A stretch of DNA of 64,000 bases, from NCBI GenBank assembly GCA_031472005.1, contig PZJY01000002.1, positions 2,914,001 through 2,978,000 of the forward strand, read 5' to 3'. The DNA comes from Tetracladium setigerum (taxonomy: Eukaryota; Ascomycota; Leotiomycetes; Helotiales). Every line of letters begins with the position of its first letter. Within the stretch, counting starts at the first letter, position 1. Of this stretch, positions 36,332 to 47,207 are shown piece after piece. Under the pieces are notes generated by a model. The model was given only the letters and a program-made list of their open reading frames with translations, was not told where the DNA came from and searched no databases. A program made the translations under genes and the position numbers.

Positions 36332-36919
36332 CTAGTACAAGGCCGGTCGTCTTTCATCATCCTCAAACCGACTTCCAGGTACTCTGCCTCGCCAATCCCA
36401 CTCTGACGAGTTCCTCCATCCCATCTCGTCTTCCGGCTCTGGTGGAATCCGGGCGCATCTGAATTTCGTTGACGTTGTGGCCGAACCGACCCCGCCCCCT
36501 CCATGAGCTGGAGCCGTTGTCGGGCTTGCCATCCATATCATTTCGCAAGTATCGATATCACCAGGAGTGCCCTGACTGGACCGACTGGCGGATACGACTG
36601 TTGCAACGTTCGGCGTGTTCCGAATGATCTCCCCGTGCTCGTTTTGATTAATCTTTAAGGTACTTGCAGGACGCAACCTGAGAAGTGGCCGCGCTGGTGT
36701 CGAGTCTCCCAAACTTCTTCTACCTGGCAACCTTAACACTTCGCATTTTTCGCCGCATCCCTCCTCCACACACTCCACCACAGCGGTTGAGATCAAGGAC
36801 TGCATCAACGGCCTCAAGGACTGTCTCCTGTCCGCATCTGTCCATACCCGGGCACGAGATTCCAATTTGGTTGCCCAACTTGCTGCTTTGGGCTCTATCA
36901 GTTGGCTCCCATCGTCCAA
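36332..36919 (-). CDS. ORF of 195 codons divergent from VosA, unassigned
   Basis: An intronless ORF starting at 36919, pointing away from VosA, whose start codon lies 448 bp away. Composition is Ser/Arg/Glu/Pro-rich with no recognisable domain or membrane segment. The complementary strand is CT-rich leader-like sequence, which by itself tends to give open frames. I report it as possible only. Confidence 0.2.
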   Translation of the reverse strand: MDDGSQLIEPKAASWATKLESRARVWTDADRRQSLRPLMQSLISTAVVECVEEGCGEKCEVLRLPGRRSLGDSTPARPLLRLRPASTLKINQNEHGEIIRNTPNVATVVSASRSSQGTPGDIDTCEMIWMASPTTAPAHGGGGVGSATTSTKFRCARIPPEPEDEMGWRNSSEWDWRGRVPGSRFEDDERRPALY

Positions 36920-37366
36920 AGAGTCCCAGAAAGTCTGGAGCGGGACTGAAGAACACCGACCAGCGTTCCACCCTCATCTTTACATGACACCATCTTCGAG
37001 GCTTTGCAATCTAAAAGGAGCTTCACTCTCAGTCTCTGCGTCAGCGAGGGTCCAAACTGCAGTTTTCTGTGGAAATCCCCTACTCACAAAGATCCCCCCT
37101 CCTCTCCCTTCACCAACTCTTGCAATCTTTAAAAGGCCCTCGAACTCCCCGCATTCTGGAGGATCTACTTCCCCACATCGTTACCAAACCAATTCATCGC
37201 CCTTCTATTTCTGGATAAGCATCTGAAATTCTTCCTCCTGCTACCTTTGCCTCCAACACTTCCACATCCATTCTCGGCTAAAATTTTGCCAAATCCCACA
37301 TCACATCTTCGTGGATAATAGCGCAAAGAAGCGAAGTCCTCGGCACAACGACGACATTCTTTGGAA

Positions 37367-39147
37367 ATGGATCAAATATATTCCGTTCACCAGTTCGCGG
37401 AAACTGCAGCTGCCCAGGTTCCTGGTCTGAATAGGTAAGTTTGGGGGAAACTACAGGCATTTGAAGTCTTTGCGAACTCTCAAGGAACTTTCCCGCTAAT
37501 GCCATCACCATTAGTCAAGATTGCCAACTTATAGTCATTCAGGAGCCCGTAGTTTGTAAGGTATCAGTTGGTAAAGAGAAGGGTAAACAAAGTCGGCCTC
37601 CCCTTTAGTTTCAAAGCTTATCCATTTTTAGATCGCAAGCCAGTCGACCCTCCACCAGTCGTGCAGTTGAAAGTTAGCACCATCTCTGATCCTAACCAAA
37701 ACTATCTACAAAGTATGCCTGAAATCCGTATAAAATAGTGCGCATTGCTTACCAAAATGCAGGTTCCCATTTCTTTCTTACTTGCAGTCTGTACGGGCAT
37801 CAGGGGCAAGCACTCGCAGGTACCGTTGTATCTTCTCTCCATCGTTTAAAGGACCTCGACAACAAAGAAGGGGCATTTTTCGTATTTGGCGATGTATCCA
37901 TCAAGGTTGAGGGCACTTATCGACTTCAGTTCGACCTTTACGAGATGCAAGAAGGGGAGCAGTGCGTTCATATTTGTGGGACGGTATCACAACCTTTCCC
38001 AGTTGTCTCATCAAAGAACTTCCATGGCATGCCAGAATCTACAGGATTAACTAGGACTTTCAGTGAACAAGGCGTCAGATTACGGCTACGGAAAGAACCT
38101 CGATCACTACTGAAACCAAAGGGGCCAGCAGCAGATGATTACAAACCTCGACATTATCGCACGAACACATACACACAATCTTCTCAAATTGAGACGCTTC
38201 CTAGCCCCGTCTCGCCGGTTGGTTCTTCTTCTTACGGCCAAGGGCTTGTGCTTGATCCCCAGGAACATCAACTTGCCTCTTCCCACATTCGGCCTGGAAA
38301 GCAACTTGGCCGGAGTTATTCGTACCATGCCGAGCAATCGCATGCTGGCTCTCCAGTTTTCGATGAGCGGCAGGCTAAACGTTCGAGGACTGGCTCGGAA
38401 CAAATGCAAACACATACGTACGGCATGCAAAACCAGGCTTTGGATACTTCGCAATATCAAACGATGGGATCCTTTACACCAGGCCCCATGCCGGGCTTTA
38501 CTCCTCTAACGCAATACGGTGGTGTAACATATGCATCACCCACAATGCGGAACACCTATGTTCCACAAAGGAACAGCGGTCAGCGGAGCCAATCCTACTC
38601 AGATCCAAGCGGCCACATCCCTTCCGATCATCTGAGATATTCAAACCAGACAAACGTGATTTCCAATCCATCCAGTTACATGGGCTCCATGATGCAAGGA
38701 CGCCATCAATCAGATACCGACTACAATTCCACAGCGTTTGTGTCAAGACCTTACACGCCACAAAGCATGGGAATTGTGCCCACACTTCCATCAGATTGGA
38801 GAGCTGCATCAGATGCAACGTATCAAACGATTCCGGGAACCTCAAACTCCAACGAACGCCAAATATACGGAGTATATCCCAGCCAAAACCCAACATATCA
38901 TCTGGTTAAACGAAGACCACGGCGCAAACAACCAGAACGAGACGATCTCTTTTTCAATTTTTCGTCAACGAAGGATCTTCCTCAATTGCATATCGAATTC
39001 CAAGTACTTTTTAACGATCGGGGAGGCACAAGCGAGGCAAACGAAATGATCGACAGAAAGAAAAACCATGGTGGGGGAAAACAAAATAATTCTTGCTTTT
39101 GCATTTTCATCGTCTTCATCTGCTTATGTTTTTGTCCTGTACGTTGA
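37367..39147 (+). CDS. vosA: Velvet-domain regulator VosA (stop codon probably displaced)
   Basis: Nuclear velvet protein that binds DNA, controls spore maturation, trehalose and dormancy genes, and pairs with VelB. Exons are 37367-37434, 37515-37582, 37632-37712 and 37763 to the end. The velvet domain spans about residues 25-160: QEPVVCKVSVGKEK, then DRKPVDPPPVVQL, ALAGTVVSSLHRLKD, GAFFVFGDVSIKVEG and the domain end GVRLRLRKEPR. The rest is Ser/Gln/Tyr-rich with a basic AKRSRTG patch. As written the frame runs to 39147 (533 aa), but the last 78 codons cross UTR-like sequence and end in an odd Cys/Phe-rich tail. One added G at 38904-38905 gives a stop at 38907-38909 after PTYHLG and a 454-aa protein, near the usual VosA size. 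Confidence 0.92.
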
Positions 39148-41009
39148 GAGAGAGAGAGAGAGAGAGGGCGGGAAAATGGAAGGGAAGGAAAGGAAAGGGT
39201 AGGGAAGGGATATGAACGAAATGACTGGAAGCCTGGGCATGTTTCTGTCGGGCGGCATATGTCCCGGGTGTCAAAACTCTTGTTTGTTTGCAGCGTTGGG
39301 CGTTTTTTCATTGTTGGCGACACCAAAAAATACCCTCACTCGCTTTTTCATGTTTTTTTCTCCTTTGTACGTTTTGCTTACTCACAGTACTTATTGATTT
39401 GGCATATGTTTTCTCAGATACTTTTTTTCCCCATCTCGCGCAACCATTTTACTTCTATACCCCTTGGGGAGAGAGAACGCTGGTCTTTTTTGGATTTTGC
39501 AGAGATTTTATACTATTTGTTCTGCATCACTTTACCCTTCTGTTCAGATTTTTGTTGCCTTTACTAGGTAGCTTTTAGTTGTATGATTAACGAGAGATTT
39601 GAGAGCGTTGGCAAGGAAATTAAAGTCACAAATTAATCCGAATGATCCAGCCAAAACTGTAATATCAAACAATCTAGAATTCATGAAAAAAAGGCGTGAG
39701 ACACAGAGGAAGTGAAAATAAAGAACTTTAACCATCCGGGTCGTTTGTGGGGTCGCATCAATCCCTCACCCAACCCCAAAAAGACGCAGGCTAAATATAG
39801 CTCCCGAACGAAGCCACATGAGGTTCCAGACAGCTGAAGAAAACTGGGAAGAAAGAATGGGAAATGATCTGCATGGAAGCGAAAACCTACAGGGCTGATC
39901 GAGATCGTTCCTGGATTGTTAGTGTGACTCGTGAAGTAGATGTAACCAAAGATGTAAAACGGATTCATTTTTAAAATGCCAAATATGTTTGCAGATTCGA
40001 GATTTAAAAGAATCTGTTCTCTCCACCATATTACTATTCAGAAACAGCACAACACGTCAGTGTTAGTTTGCAAAGTTCCCTTGCAGGATCACGTAAAAGC
40101 GTCGGTCCAATTTCTATAAAATCCGATTGATGAGGTTTGTCCAACCCCCCCCCCCCCCCCCCCCTCTCCCACCCCAAATCGGAATGAAGATTTTCTTTAC
40201 GCTTTGGTCAGGACCGTAATTGTACAAAGATATGGTTTTCAATTTGGTAATAATTTAAGGCGCCTTGCTCGCTCTGAATGGATCAGATGTGATTTTTTCG
40301 CAACTCTGAAGGAAAGGAAGATGGCTGGGCAAAGCAAAGGAGCTGCAGAGCTTGCCGGGTGCAGAGAGTGGAGGTAAGTAGGTCCTTACAATGGGAGAAT
40401 GTAGAGATAATACATACGTAGAAGAAGTATAGTGCATAGTCTTGACGTTGATGTGCAAGAAATCTCTCACTATATCGAACCAGACATCTTCCTTATTGGA
40501 CATTTGAATGTGACACAAGCTCTTCTAGCTGATCAGTCACCGTTTCTCGGTTGGACTAGCACTTTTGAAGCCCGAGTAGGTTATGCTAGATCTTGCGCAG
40601 CCTTGGCGGGAATTAAATGATCATACGATCTAAGCTGCTACGAGAAATTTAATGCTAGGGTGGAATATGAAATGATGTTTTTAGTCCTTGGTAGAAACTT
40701 CTTTCGTCGACCTGATCATTGCAACAGTAGATCTCGAAGCAAATAATTGAATCTTCGATAAATAAAAGATGAACAATTTTATCCTGGCGCTGTGGGAAAG
40801 ATCGACTTGTTATGCCTGACCAGTTGACAACTATTTGCAAAAAAGCAGCCTCAATTCAACCCAGCTCAAGTAGAAGTCAGATCAAAGAAAGTATTGTAAA
40901 TTCACAGATTTCACGTTCATGCCAGCTTTTTGTCAAAACAATTCCATTGCTAACTCCTCCCCTTCGGTGGGACCTTTCGTATGTATTTACAATTGATGGC
41001 CTCAGGAAT
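39148..41009. other. Intergenic: convergent 3' ends of VosA and NDUFA1-like gene
   Basis: This contains a (GA)n tract at 39145-39167, a C20 run at 40145-40164 and short AT-rich parts. If the VosA stop is really at 38909, the region begins there. I see no gene. Confidence 0.5.
40145..40164. repeat. C20 homopolymer
   Basis: About twenty consecutive C, followed by CTCTCCC. It is the longest homopolymer in the window and an obvious place for sequencing difficulty. Confidence 0.95.
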
Positions 41010-41508
41010 CTACATGATCCGAGACTCGACCTGAGAGCATCATTAGCTTGCGAATTCCTTGCCATCTGATGGGTGATAGGTACCCTCCAAGGATTGTTCA
41101 ACTCGAAGCCCAGTGGAGCTGTGGGGATGTCTGTTTGTCCTCTCAAGAATCCTGTCAACCTCCTGTCACGATCCATCACTGTTCTGCCGTCAGTCAAGCT
41201 CGCACAACATTCTCGAGGGTAGTACTTTGCTGCGACGAAGTTAGCGATTACGTTCAATGCTGCCGCCATCCCGGGAGGGTCAAGAAATGCACTTACTCTG
41301 TCCCATTGATCAACAGAGTGTCTGGCTCGCTTTCCACCGTTCTGCATGTGCCTAATCTTCGAAAGACCCGCTCCAGATACACCGAACATCTGCCACCGTC
41401 AGCAAAGGACTCGATAGCGTAGGGAGGGCCCTTGAAGTTCGAGGAATAGCTGGCACTGACTGCAATGATAATTCCATAAGGAATCAAAGCTTCGAAAGGG
41501 ACACCCAT
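41010..41508 (-). CDS. NADH:ubiquinone oxidoreductase small subunit, NDUFA1 (MWFE) type
   Basis: A small accessory membrane subunit of mitochondrial complex I. Exons are 41508-41461 (MGVPFEALIPYGIIIA), 41389-41297 (MFGVSGAGLSKIRHM through SVDQWDR), 41178-41084 (MDRDRRLTGFLRGQTD through ELNNPWR) and 41030-41010 (VESRIM, stop). A probable 5'-UTR intron lies at 41570-41519 (GTGAGT, branch-like GCTAATTGAT, CATCAG). The hydrophobic N-terminal helix and the MDRDRRLTG-NNPW signature match the family. The third exon joins in frame only if one G is missing at its acceptor (41179); with it the protein is 85 aa. It diverges from the acetyltransferase gene. Confidence 0.88.
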
Positions 41509-41740
41509 CGTGTCAATCCTGATGATCAATTAGCATAGACCCAGTTCCTCGGGGCGATTGAGATACTCACACGTAGTTGTGGTGTCTTGGGTTAATTGAT
41601 ATTGCTGTTCTCGATATGAGTTGACGTTGAGGTTGAAACGGCAAGCCAAGAAATCCGGAATGGAAACCTGGGAGCCTTGGATTAAGTTAACGCCGACACC
41701 ACCAACGACAGCTGCCGACCAAGGAGGTACTTTGAGAACC

Positions 41741-42001
41741 TCATAGCCTTCTTTTGATCCGATTTTTTCTGGGTTTACGCGTCGGGATTTCATTCTCACC
41801 CAATTCTACTCTGCCATTGTCTTTGGGCTTGCGTTCAGAGGGCTTAATTGCGCGTTTACGCCCCTGTCGCGTCTGATTTCCAGCACCTAACCGACCTGCG
41901 ATTCCTCCCAAAGGCCACCAAACAATCAAAATCGATACAAAAATCATCGCAGACAGTGCACCGTACATTGGCGCATCTGCCGACCCGTGAATCACGAACA
42001 C
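41741..42001 (-). CDS. Possible small membrane protein in the divergent promoter
   Basis: An 86-codon ORF. One predicted membrane helix (MIFVSILIVWWPLGG) is followed by a basic, charged tail ending RKPRKNRIKRRL. It lies between the 5' leader of the NDUFA1-like gene and the acetyltransferase start, so it could be a separate small gene, an upstream ORF of the complex I gene, or chance. A second open frame at 41530-41799 overlaps its end, which would fit a frame break, but no conserved family helps to decide. Confidence 0.3.
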   Translation of the reverse strand: MFVIHGSADAPMYGALSAMIFVSILIVWWPLGGIAGRLGAGNQTRQGRKRAIKPSERKPKDNGRVELGENEIPTRKPRKNRIKRRL

Positions 42002-42146
42002 AACCCTCTTAATTGCTGCGGGATCTATTTGCGCGCATCAAACAACGCTTCACTGTCGACACTACCCCACGACAAAGTCACGGCGCAAACTCATCTAAGC
42101 TTCACCCCAAACATACCATATCTGAATGAGCTGAAAGACATAAGCT
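42002..42146. promoter_or_regulatory. Divergent promoter NDUFA1-like / MYST acetyltransferase
   Basis: The minus-strand gene and the + strand acetyltransferase are transcribed away from each other, and the upstream control of both must sit in or near this segment. I identify no specific operator. Confidence 0.4.
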
Positions 42147-45100
42147 ATGGCGGCAGTGGCGCTCACGGAGGAGCAGCTTCAGAACAGCCTTGCGACCTCT
42201 GAAGAAGATGCTGAATATGAGGAGGACGATGAGCTTTCCACGAACATATTGGCTGAGAATGACGAAGCATTTGCCGCAAACAACCAGCTACAAAATGGAT
42301 TGTTGGCGGAGCAAGCCCTGGGAGATGAGGAAGAGGACGAGGAGAGCGACGAGGAGATGCTCTCTGAACTAGAGACTGCGGGTGATGATGAGGAAGAAGG
42401 GGATGTAGAGATGGCCGATTCGCCTGCAAATGGTATCGATGACGAGACCGAGGAAGAGGAAGGCTCCGAAGATGATGACGAAGACGAAGAAGGCGTCGGT
42501 GCCGTTAAGATACAACCCAAAAGGTCACACGAGGATGAGGATGTCGCCACAGGAAGTAGTGATGATGATGACGAGACTGTTGCGAGTGGGGAGGATGACA
42601 ACGAGTCGAAAGACTCAACTGATGCGGAAGTTGAGGTAGAATGGGAGCCAGCAGCAGATGACGAGGAAGAAGAGGAGGCTGCAAATCCTAACAGGTGCAT
42701 GTAAGAACTTCTTACCCAAGAACTTCAATATGCATATCCTGATATTATCCAGATTCTGTCAACAGGCTGAAGAGAACGACCCAAGCGAAGAATTCGAGTC
42801 TTCCTTGTCTTGTGGTGTTTGTGGGGACAATGGTTTGTTAACTTCTCTTTATGTTTTATCGGATTATTTGAGCTGACCAAAATTACAGCTCATCGACAAT
42901 GCGCCCGAAATGCGCTTGCACTTGACCGGGAAGATGGTAAGTATTCACCTCACGTCTTCGCGATAAACATTAAATTGAATGATGCTAACAAACAACGGTA
43001 GAAACCGACACTTGGTATTGTCCAGACTGCGTAGCAAACAAGCTCGTACCCGAGACCGAGGCTGAGCCAGAGTTCAAGGAAATTACTACTCAGCCTGAAG
43101 TTGAAGTCGATAAGACTGTGGAGGATGTAGTCCCTCGGCGCATTTCACGCGACAGAATTGCTGGTGATCTATTGCCATCCCAACGAGCTATTAAGCCAGA
43201 CTCGCATTCGGTATTCAGTCAACTGATCGCCCCAGACGACCCAATGGATGGCTCACGCTTGCTTCGGAAGAGGAAAGCTTCGTCTGATGTTGTAGAGCCC
43301 ATTCTCGAAGAGACTATGAGCACACGGAGGCGGACCCGTGATCACAGCTCAAATCGACCTTTCCCTCAAATGACACTTCATCACGTCGAGATTTCGAAAC
43401 CAAACGGCGCCGATCCTCACACGGAAGGACTCTTGACCAACGGAAACAAAAAGGTCGATACGCCCACTAGTGCGCGAACTTCTCGATCTTTACGGCCAAA
43501 GGTTCCAACACCAACTCCTAGGGCAAAGACACTTTCGAGGACAGCAAAGAGCTTCATAATAGCTTTTAGATGCGACGTAAATGCGCTCAAAGATATTTTA
43601 GCTCTACCTCCAAAGCCGAAGAAGAGGAGCCGCCATGTTGCTGCATCCCGTTCATCTGCTCTCACAGTCACATCTACGGCAAATACATATGTCCCTTCCA
43701 CATATACCCAGCCTTTCTACTCCCTTCACGACAAAGAAGTAGATGACTTGAAGTCTAAACCGTACGGAGGTATCCTTTCTGAACAGGAAGCTGATACGTC
43801 GATGACACTACCAAAACCCGAACACCGCCGACAATTCGACGAAGCGAGACAACAAGCCGAGGAGGATTGGAAAGTCAGGGTGGCAACAGCAGCAGAGATT
43901 GCAATTGCTTCTGGGGTCAAAAAACCACGAAAGGTGTCAGGTCCTGCGAGTCAAATCGAGTACATCGAGTTTGGTCAATTCCAGATCGACATCTGGTATG
44001 CTGCTCCATATCCCGAGGAGTACAGCCGCAACAAGGCGCTCTTTATCTGCGAGTTTTGCCTCAAATACATGGAGTCGGACATTGTTGCTTGGCGGCATAA
44101 GACGAAATGTCCTTGGAAACACCCACCAGGTGATGAGATCTACCGAGATGGCAAGGTCATGATATTTGAGGTTGATGGGCGGAAGAATCCGCTCTACTGT
44201 CAGAATCTTTGCCTTCTCGCGAAACTGTTTCTTGGTTCAAAAACCCTCTATTATGATGTTGAGCCCTTTCTATTCTATGTTATGACGGAATACGACGAGC
44301 TAGGCTGTCATTTTGTTGGCTATTTCTCGAAAGAGAAACGACCGAGCAGCCAAAACAATGTGTCTTGTATCCTCGTTCTACCAATTCACCAACGGAAAGG
44401 TTATGGACACTTACTGATTGATTTCTCTTATCTTCTTACGCGGGTAGAAAACAAGACGGGATCACCCGAGAAGCCGCTTTCCGATATGGGATTGGTTTCT
44501 TATCGAAATTATTGGCGACTTGTTCTTTGCTACCATTTGAAAGACTTCAGACCTGGGGACAAGATTCCTAGTATCAAGAAAATTTCTGATGACATGGGCT
44601 TAACCCCGGATGATGTTATCTCTGCTCTTGATGCCTTGGGGGCTCTGATACGAGATCCGCAGACTGGGGTGTATGCTATGAAGTTGCAAACGGATTATTA
44701 CCTCGAGGTCATTCGACAACACGAAAGCAAAGGATACGCAAGGTTAAACCCCAAAGGTCTTGTTTGGACACCATATGTTATGGGTCGGGGAAATACATCA
44801 GCTTTTGAGCATGCCCCTCCACTAAATACTGTCGCTCCACGAGAAGAAGATGAGGAGGATCATCTGGAACCATCAAGAACGTCAAGTATCGGCAACCGAG
44901 ATTTCGAAATGTCCAATGGCATCAATGGTGACACGGATGCAGTCATTGACTCTCTCGGCAAACTGACAACGAACTCGGGTGGCTCTTCCAGAATCACTGG
45001 GTCTGAAGGTGGAAGCTCGTCGTCGAGGATGAATGGGTTTGCTAAGAGAGCTTCATACTACGAAGCAGCGGCCACCATTCCAGCGACGCGTTTTGAGGTC

Positions 45101-45708
45101 TTTCCTCCACTCCCAGCCTCCAAAGCTCGTGGCACACCACGACCCTCTGTTTCTCGACCTTCGGCGTCTCGACCAAGATCTACTCCTCGGGCAGCCCCGC
45201 GACGACCATCCTCTGGAAGCACACCACGTAGGTCAACGCCTTCTCGAGCACGAACAAGTTCAAGGAGAAAGAGTGGCGGAACAGGGCGTGGACCAGGACG
45301 ATGGCCCAAAGGGACTAAAGCCTCTGACTTCACCAGCCCATTAAGTGGGCCAGGCCTGCCGCCTAAGCTTCTCAAGCAGCGAAGTAGACTGGGCAACGAG
45401 GTTCTGTTGGGGGATGAAGAGGAAGACGGCGAAGAGACGAATGGAAATGAAAATGTTCTGGAAGACGAGGAGGAGGAGGAGGAGAGGAGGAGGACCCAGA
45501 TGCAATTGTGTATCAAACCCCTGCTGTGAAGAAACGAAGGAGCGCCCCCTCTCGTGGACAAGGTCTTGGAAAGCCTGCCTCCATGGCCAGGGTACTAGGA
45601 ATGGGCAAGGGGAAGACTAACCTCCCACCGGCTTCTGGTGCAGAGGATGACATAATGCCAGATATAGCAGATGACCTCGACATTGATGCCGAGGGCGAAG
45701 ATGAATAG
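42147..45708 (+). CDS. SAS3: MYST-family histone acetyltransferase with PHD finger (Sas3/Mst2-like)
   Basis: Nuclear lysine acetyltransferase for histone H3. Exons are 42147-42700, 42753-42832, 42889-42936 and 43002-45708. The N-terminal 180 residues are strongly acidic. A PHD finger follows, built from four exons: CIFC, CGVC, HRQC and CPDC. The MYST domain has the C2HC finger CEFC...RHKTKC, the catalytic Cys in NNVSCILVLP, the acetyl-CoA loop HQRKGYGHLLIDFSY and the Glu in GSPEKPLSDMGLVSY. The C-terminus is Arg/Ser/Pro-rich and then acidic. Absence of a chromodomain and presence of the PHD favour Sas3/Mst2 (NuA3-type) over Esa1. Around 45481-45494, in a GAG repeat, the frame breaks; one added G joins DEEEEEE to DAIVYQTPAVKKRR and a stop at 45708, total 1,129 aa. 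Confidence 0.93.
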
Positions 45709-47207
45709 GTCAGGTGCAGCCGTGTTGTAAAATTCATTTGGCGTTCAAGGGGCGCAACGGATGGCGAAAGCGTTTGCATGGCACTGCCCATTGGCGAGGC
45801 GTTCCATGATGATTCGGGCATTTAGCTAATTAGTGATGAATATGCTGTATAAGTAGCGATGGGCAATGACAATCCATCAACCAAGTACTTGGGCGAGGAC
45901 TTTTTCAATAACGAAGTTCGTAATTTGATCTCCGACAGATGCAAGTGCAGCCTGTTGTTTTTCTCCCTCTCAATGACTCGATCTCAGTTTATGCGCTGGG
46001 CGGCGTGACCTCAGAGAAGTTTCGACTCGAACTTAACAACTTGCTCGCTCGCCTCAAAAACAGTCGGGATGCACATCCCTCTTTGGGAATGATGGTCGGG
46101 ATTTAGGAAGTTAGGCGGGAGGAGCCTTGTTGCGAACACTACAAACAACTATCAACATACGACAATTCCTTCTTTTTGAAGATATTCCTCTTAAGGAAGG
46201 TCGGCTTGGTTGCCTACTTCCACTCTTGGGCGTAAGAAAGAAGCCTTGGCCTAATTCCGAGACTTGGTCCTGACTACCAGCATTATTATTGAGCACTTTA
46301 GTCTCTGTTACTTACTTACTCTAGGCATTATTGTGTCCATCTTATGAAGGAAGTTGCAAGTACAGGCTAATTTGTTCTTCTCTCAATGACTCGTGTTCCC
46401 AAATCAATGCTTTTCGGCGAAGCGGCAATGGGAAGTTTCAAAGGAGATCATATCCACAAACCCAAAACGATATGCACCGACTTCAAACCTCGTCCACAAG
46501 TGGGCGACATCACGAAATCAGATGATTACCGGCGTTTGCCCGATAATATGACCTTTCATCCCAGCTCTACACTCGTTTCAACATGCTTCATCTGAAAGGC
46601 GATCGTCATCTCAAACGTGAAAGCGGTGGGTCAAACAATGAAGTCGGCAGTGAGGACGAGAAGCTCACGATCAATGATTGCCAATGATTGCATAGCATCC
46701 TAGTGAGTATCGACCTCGCTGATCTACAGAACTTCTCCCCTTCCTTGCATTGTTTGGCATTGCTTGTCTTTGGAGGCGCTTTGGAGCCTAGTTGTCCTAT
46801 GTTTCTCTGGTGTTTTTGCCTTGTGGATACTTCTCGGAGAATCCCACAGAGCACAGCAGTGCGTAGCTGTGAGTTCGGTCGGATGGCAGGAGGATCCCCT
46901 CCTCCACCAGTTTCTAACAAGTATCATAAGAATGTCGTCAGGTTTGTTCTCCTGTGTTCGGGCTCCTTCGTGGGTCTCTGGAATGGAACGATACGAAATG
47001 GCCTGAGAAACGCACGAATCATTGAGGAAAGCATTAATGTGATATTTTAGAAGTACAAAATAGTTCGATCTTGCTGTTACTTTTCCATCCATCCATCCAT
47101 CTATCTGTTCATTCATTTCTCCATTCCACAGCCAGGTGCTTGTTTTAACCTTATACCTTTTTTGTTTACTTACATTCTTTCGTGCTGGACACTTTGCATT
47201 CTTCACT
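45709..47207. other. Intergenic: promoter side of the gEgh16 gene
   Basis: Downstream of the acetyltransferase and upstream of the secreted protein. A short (ATCC)n tract lies near 47087-47105. Several small ORFs on both strands have no motifs. I see nothing else. Confidence 0.5.

Larger units (their letters stand above)
25245..37366. other. Gene-poor stretch of 12 kb upstream of VosA
   Basis: No recognisable protein family, tRNA, rRNA or transposon domain is found on either strand. The part at 25700-26300 is AT-rich. Simple repeats are G12 (25957-25968), (AG)n (26905-26962), a CTT/CGT tract near 29170-29198, a GAC/AAC tract near 31779-31807 and a 9-bp tandem repeat (33508-33535). Two ORFs look somewhat coding-like and are listed separately: 28638 to about 28870 (-) and 36332-36919 (-). 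The last kilobase before VosA is CT-rich, like a long promoter and leader. Confidence 0.5.
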
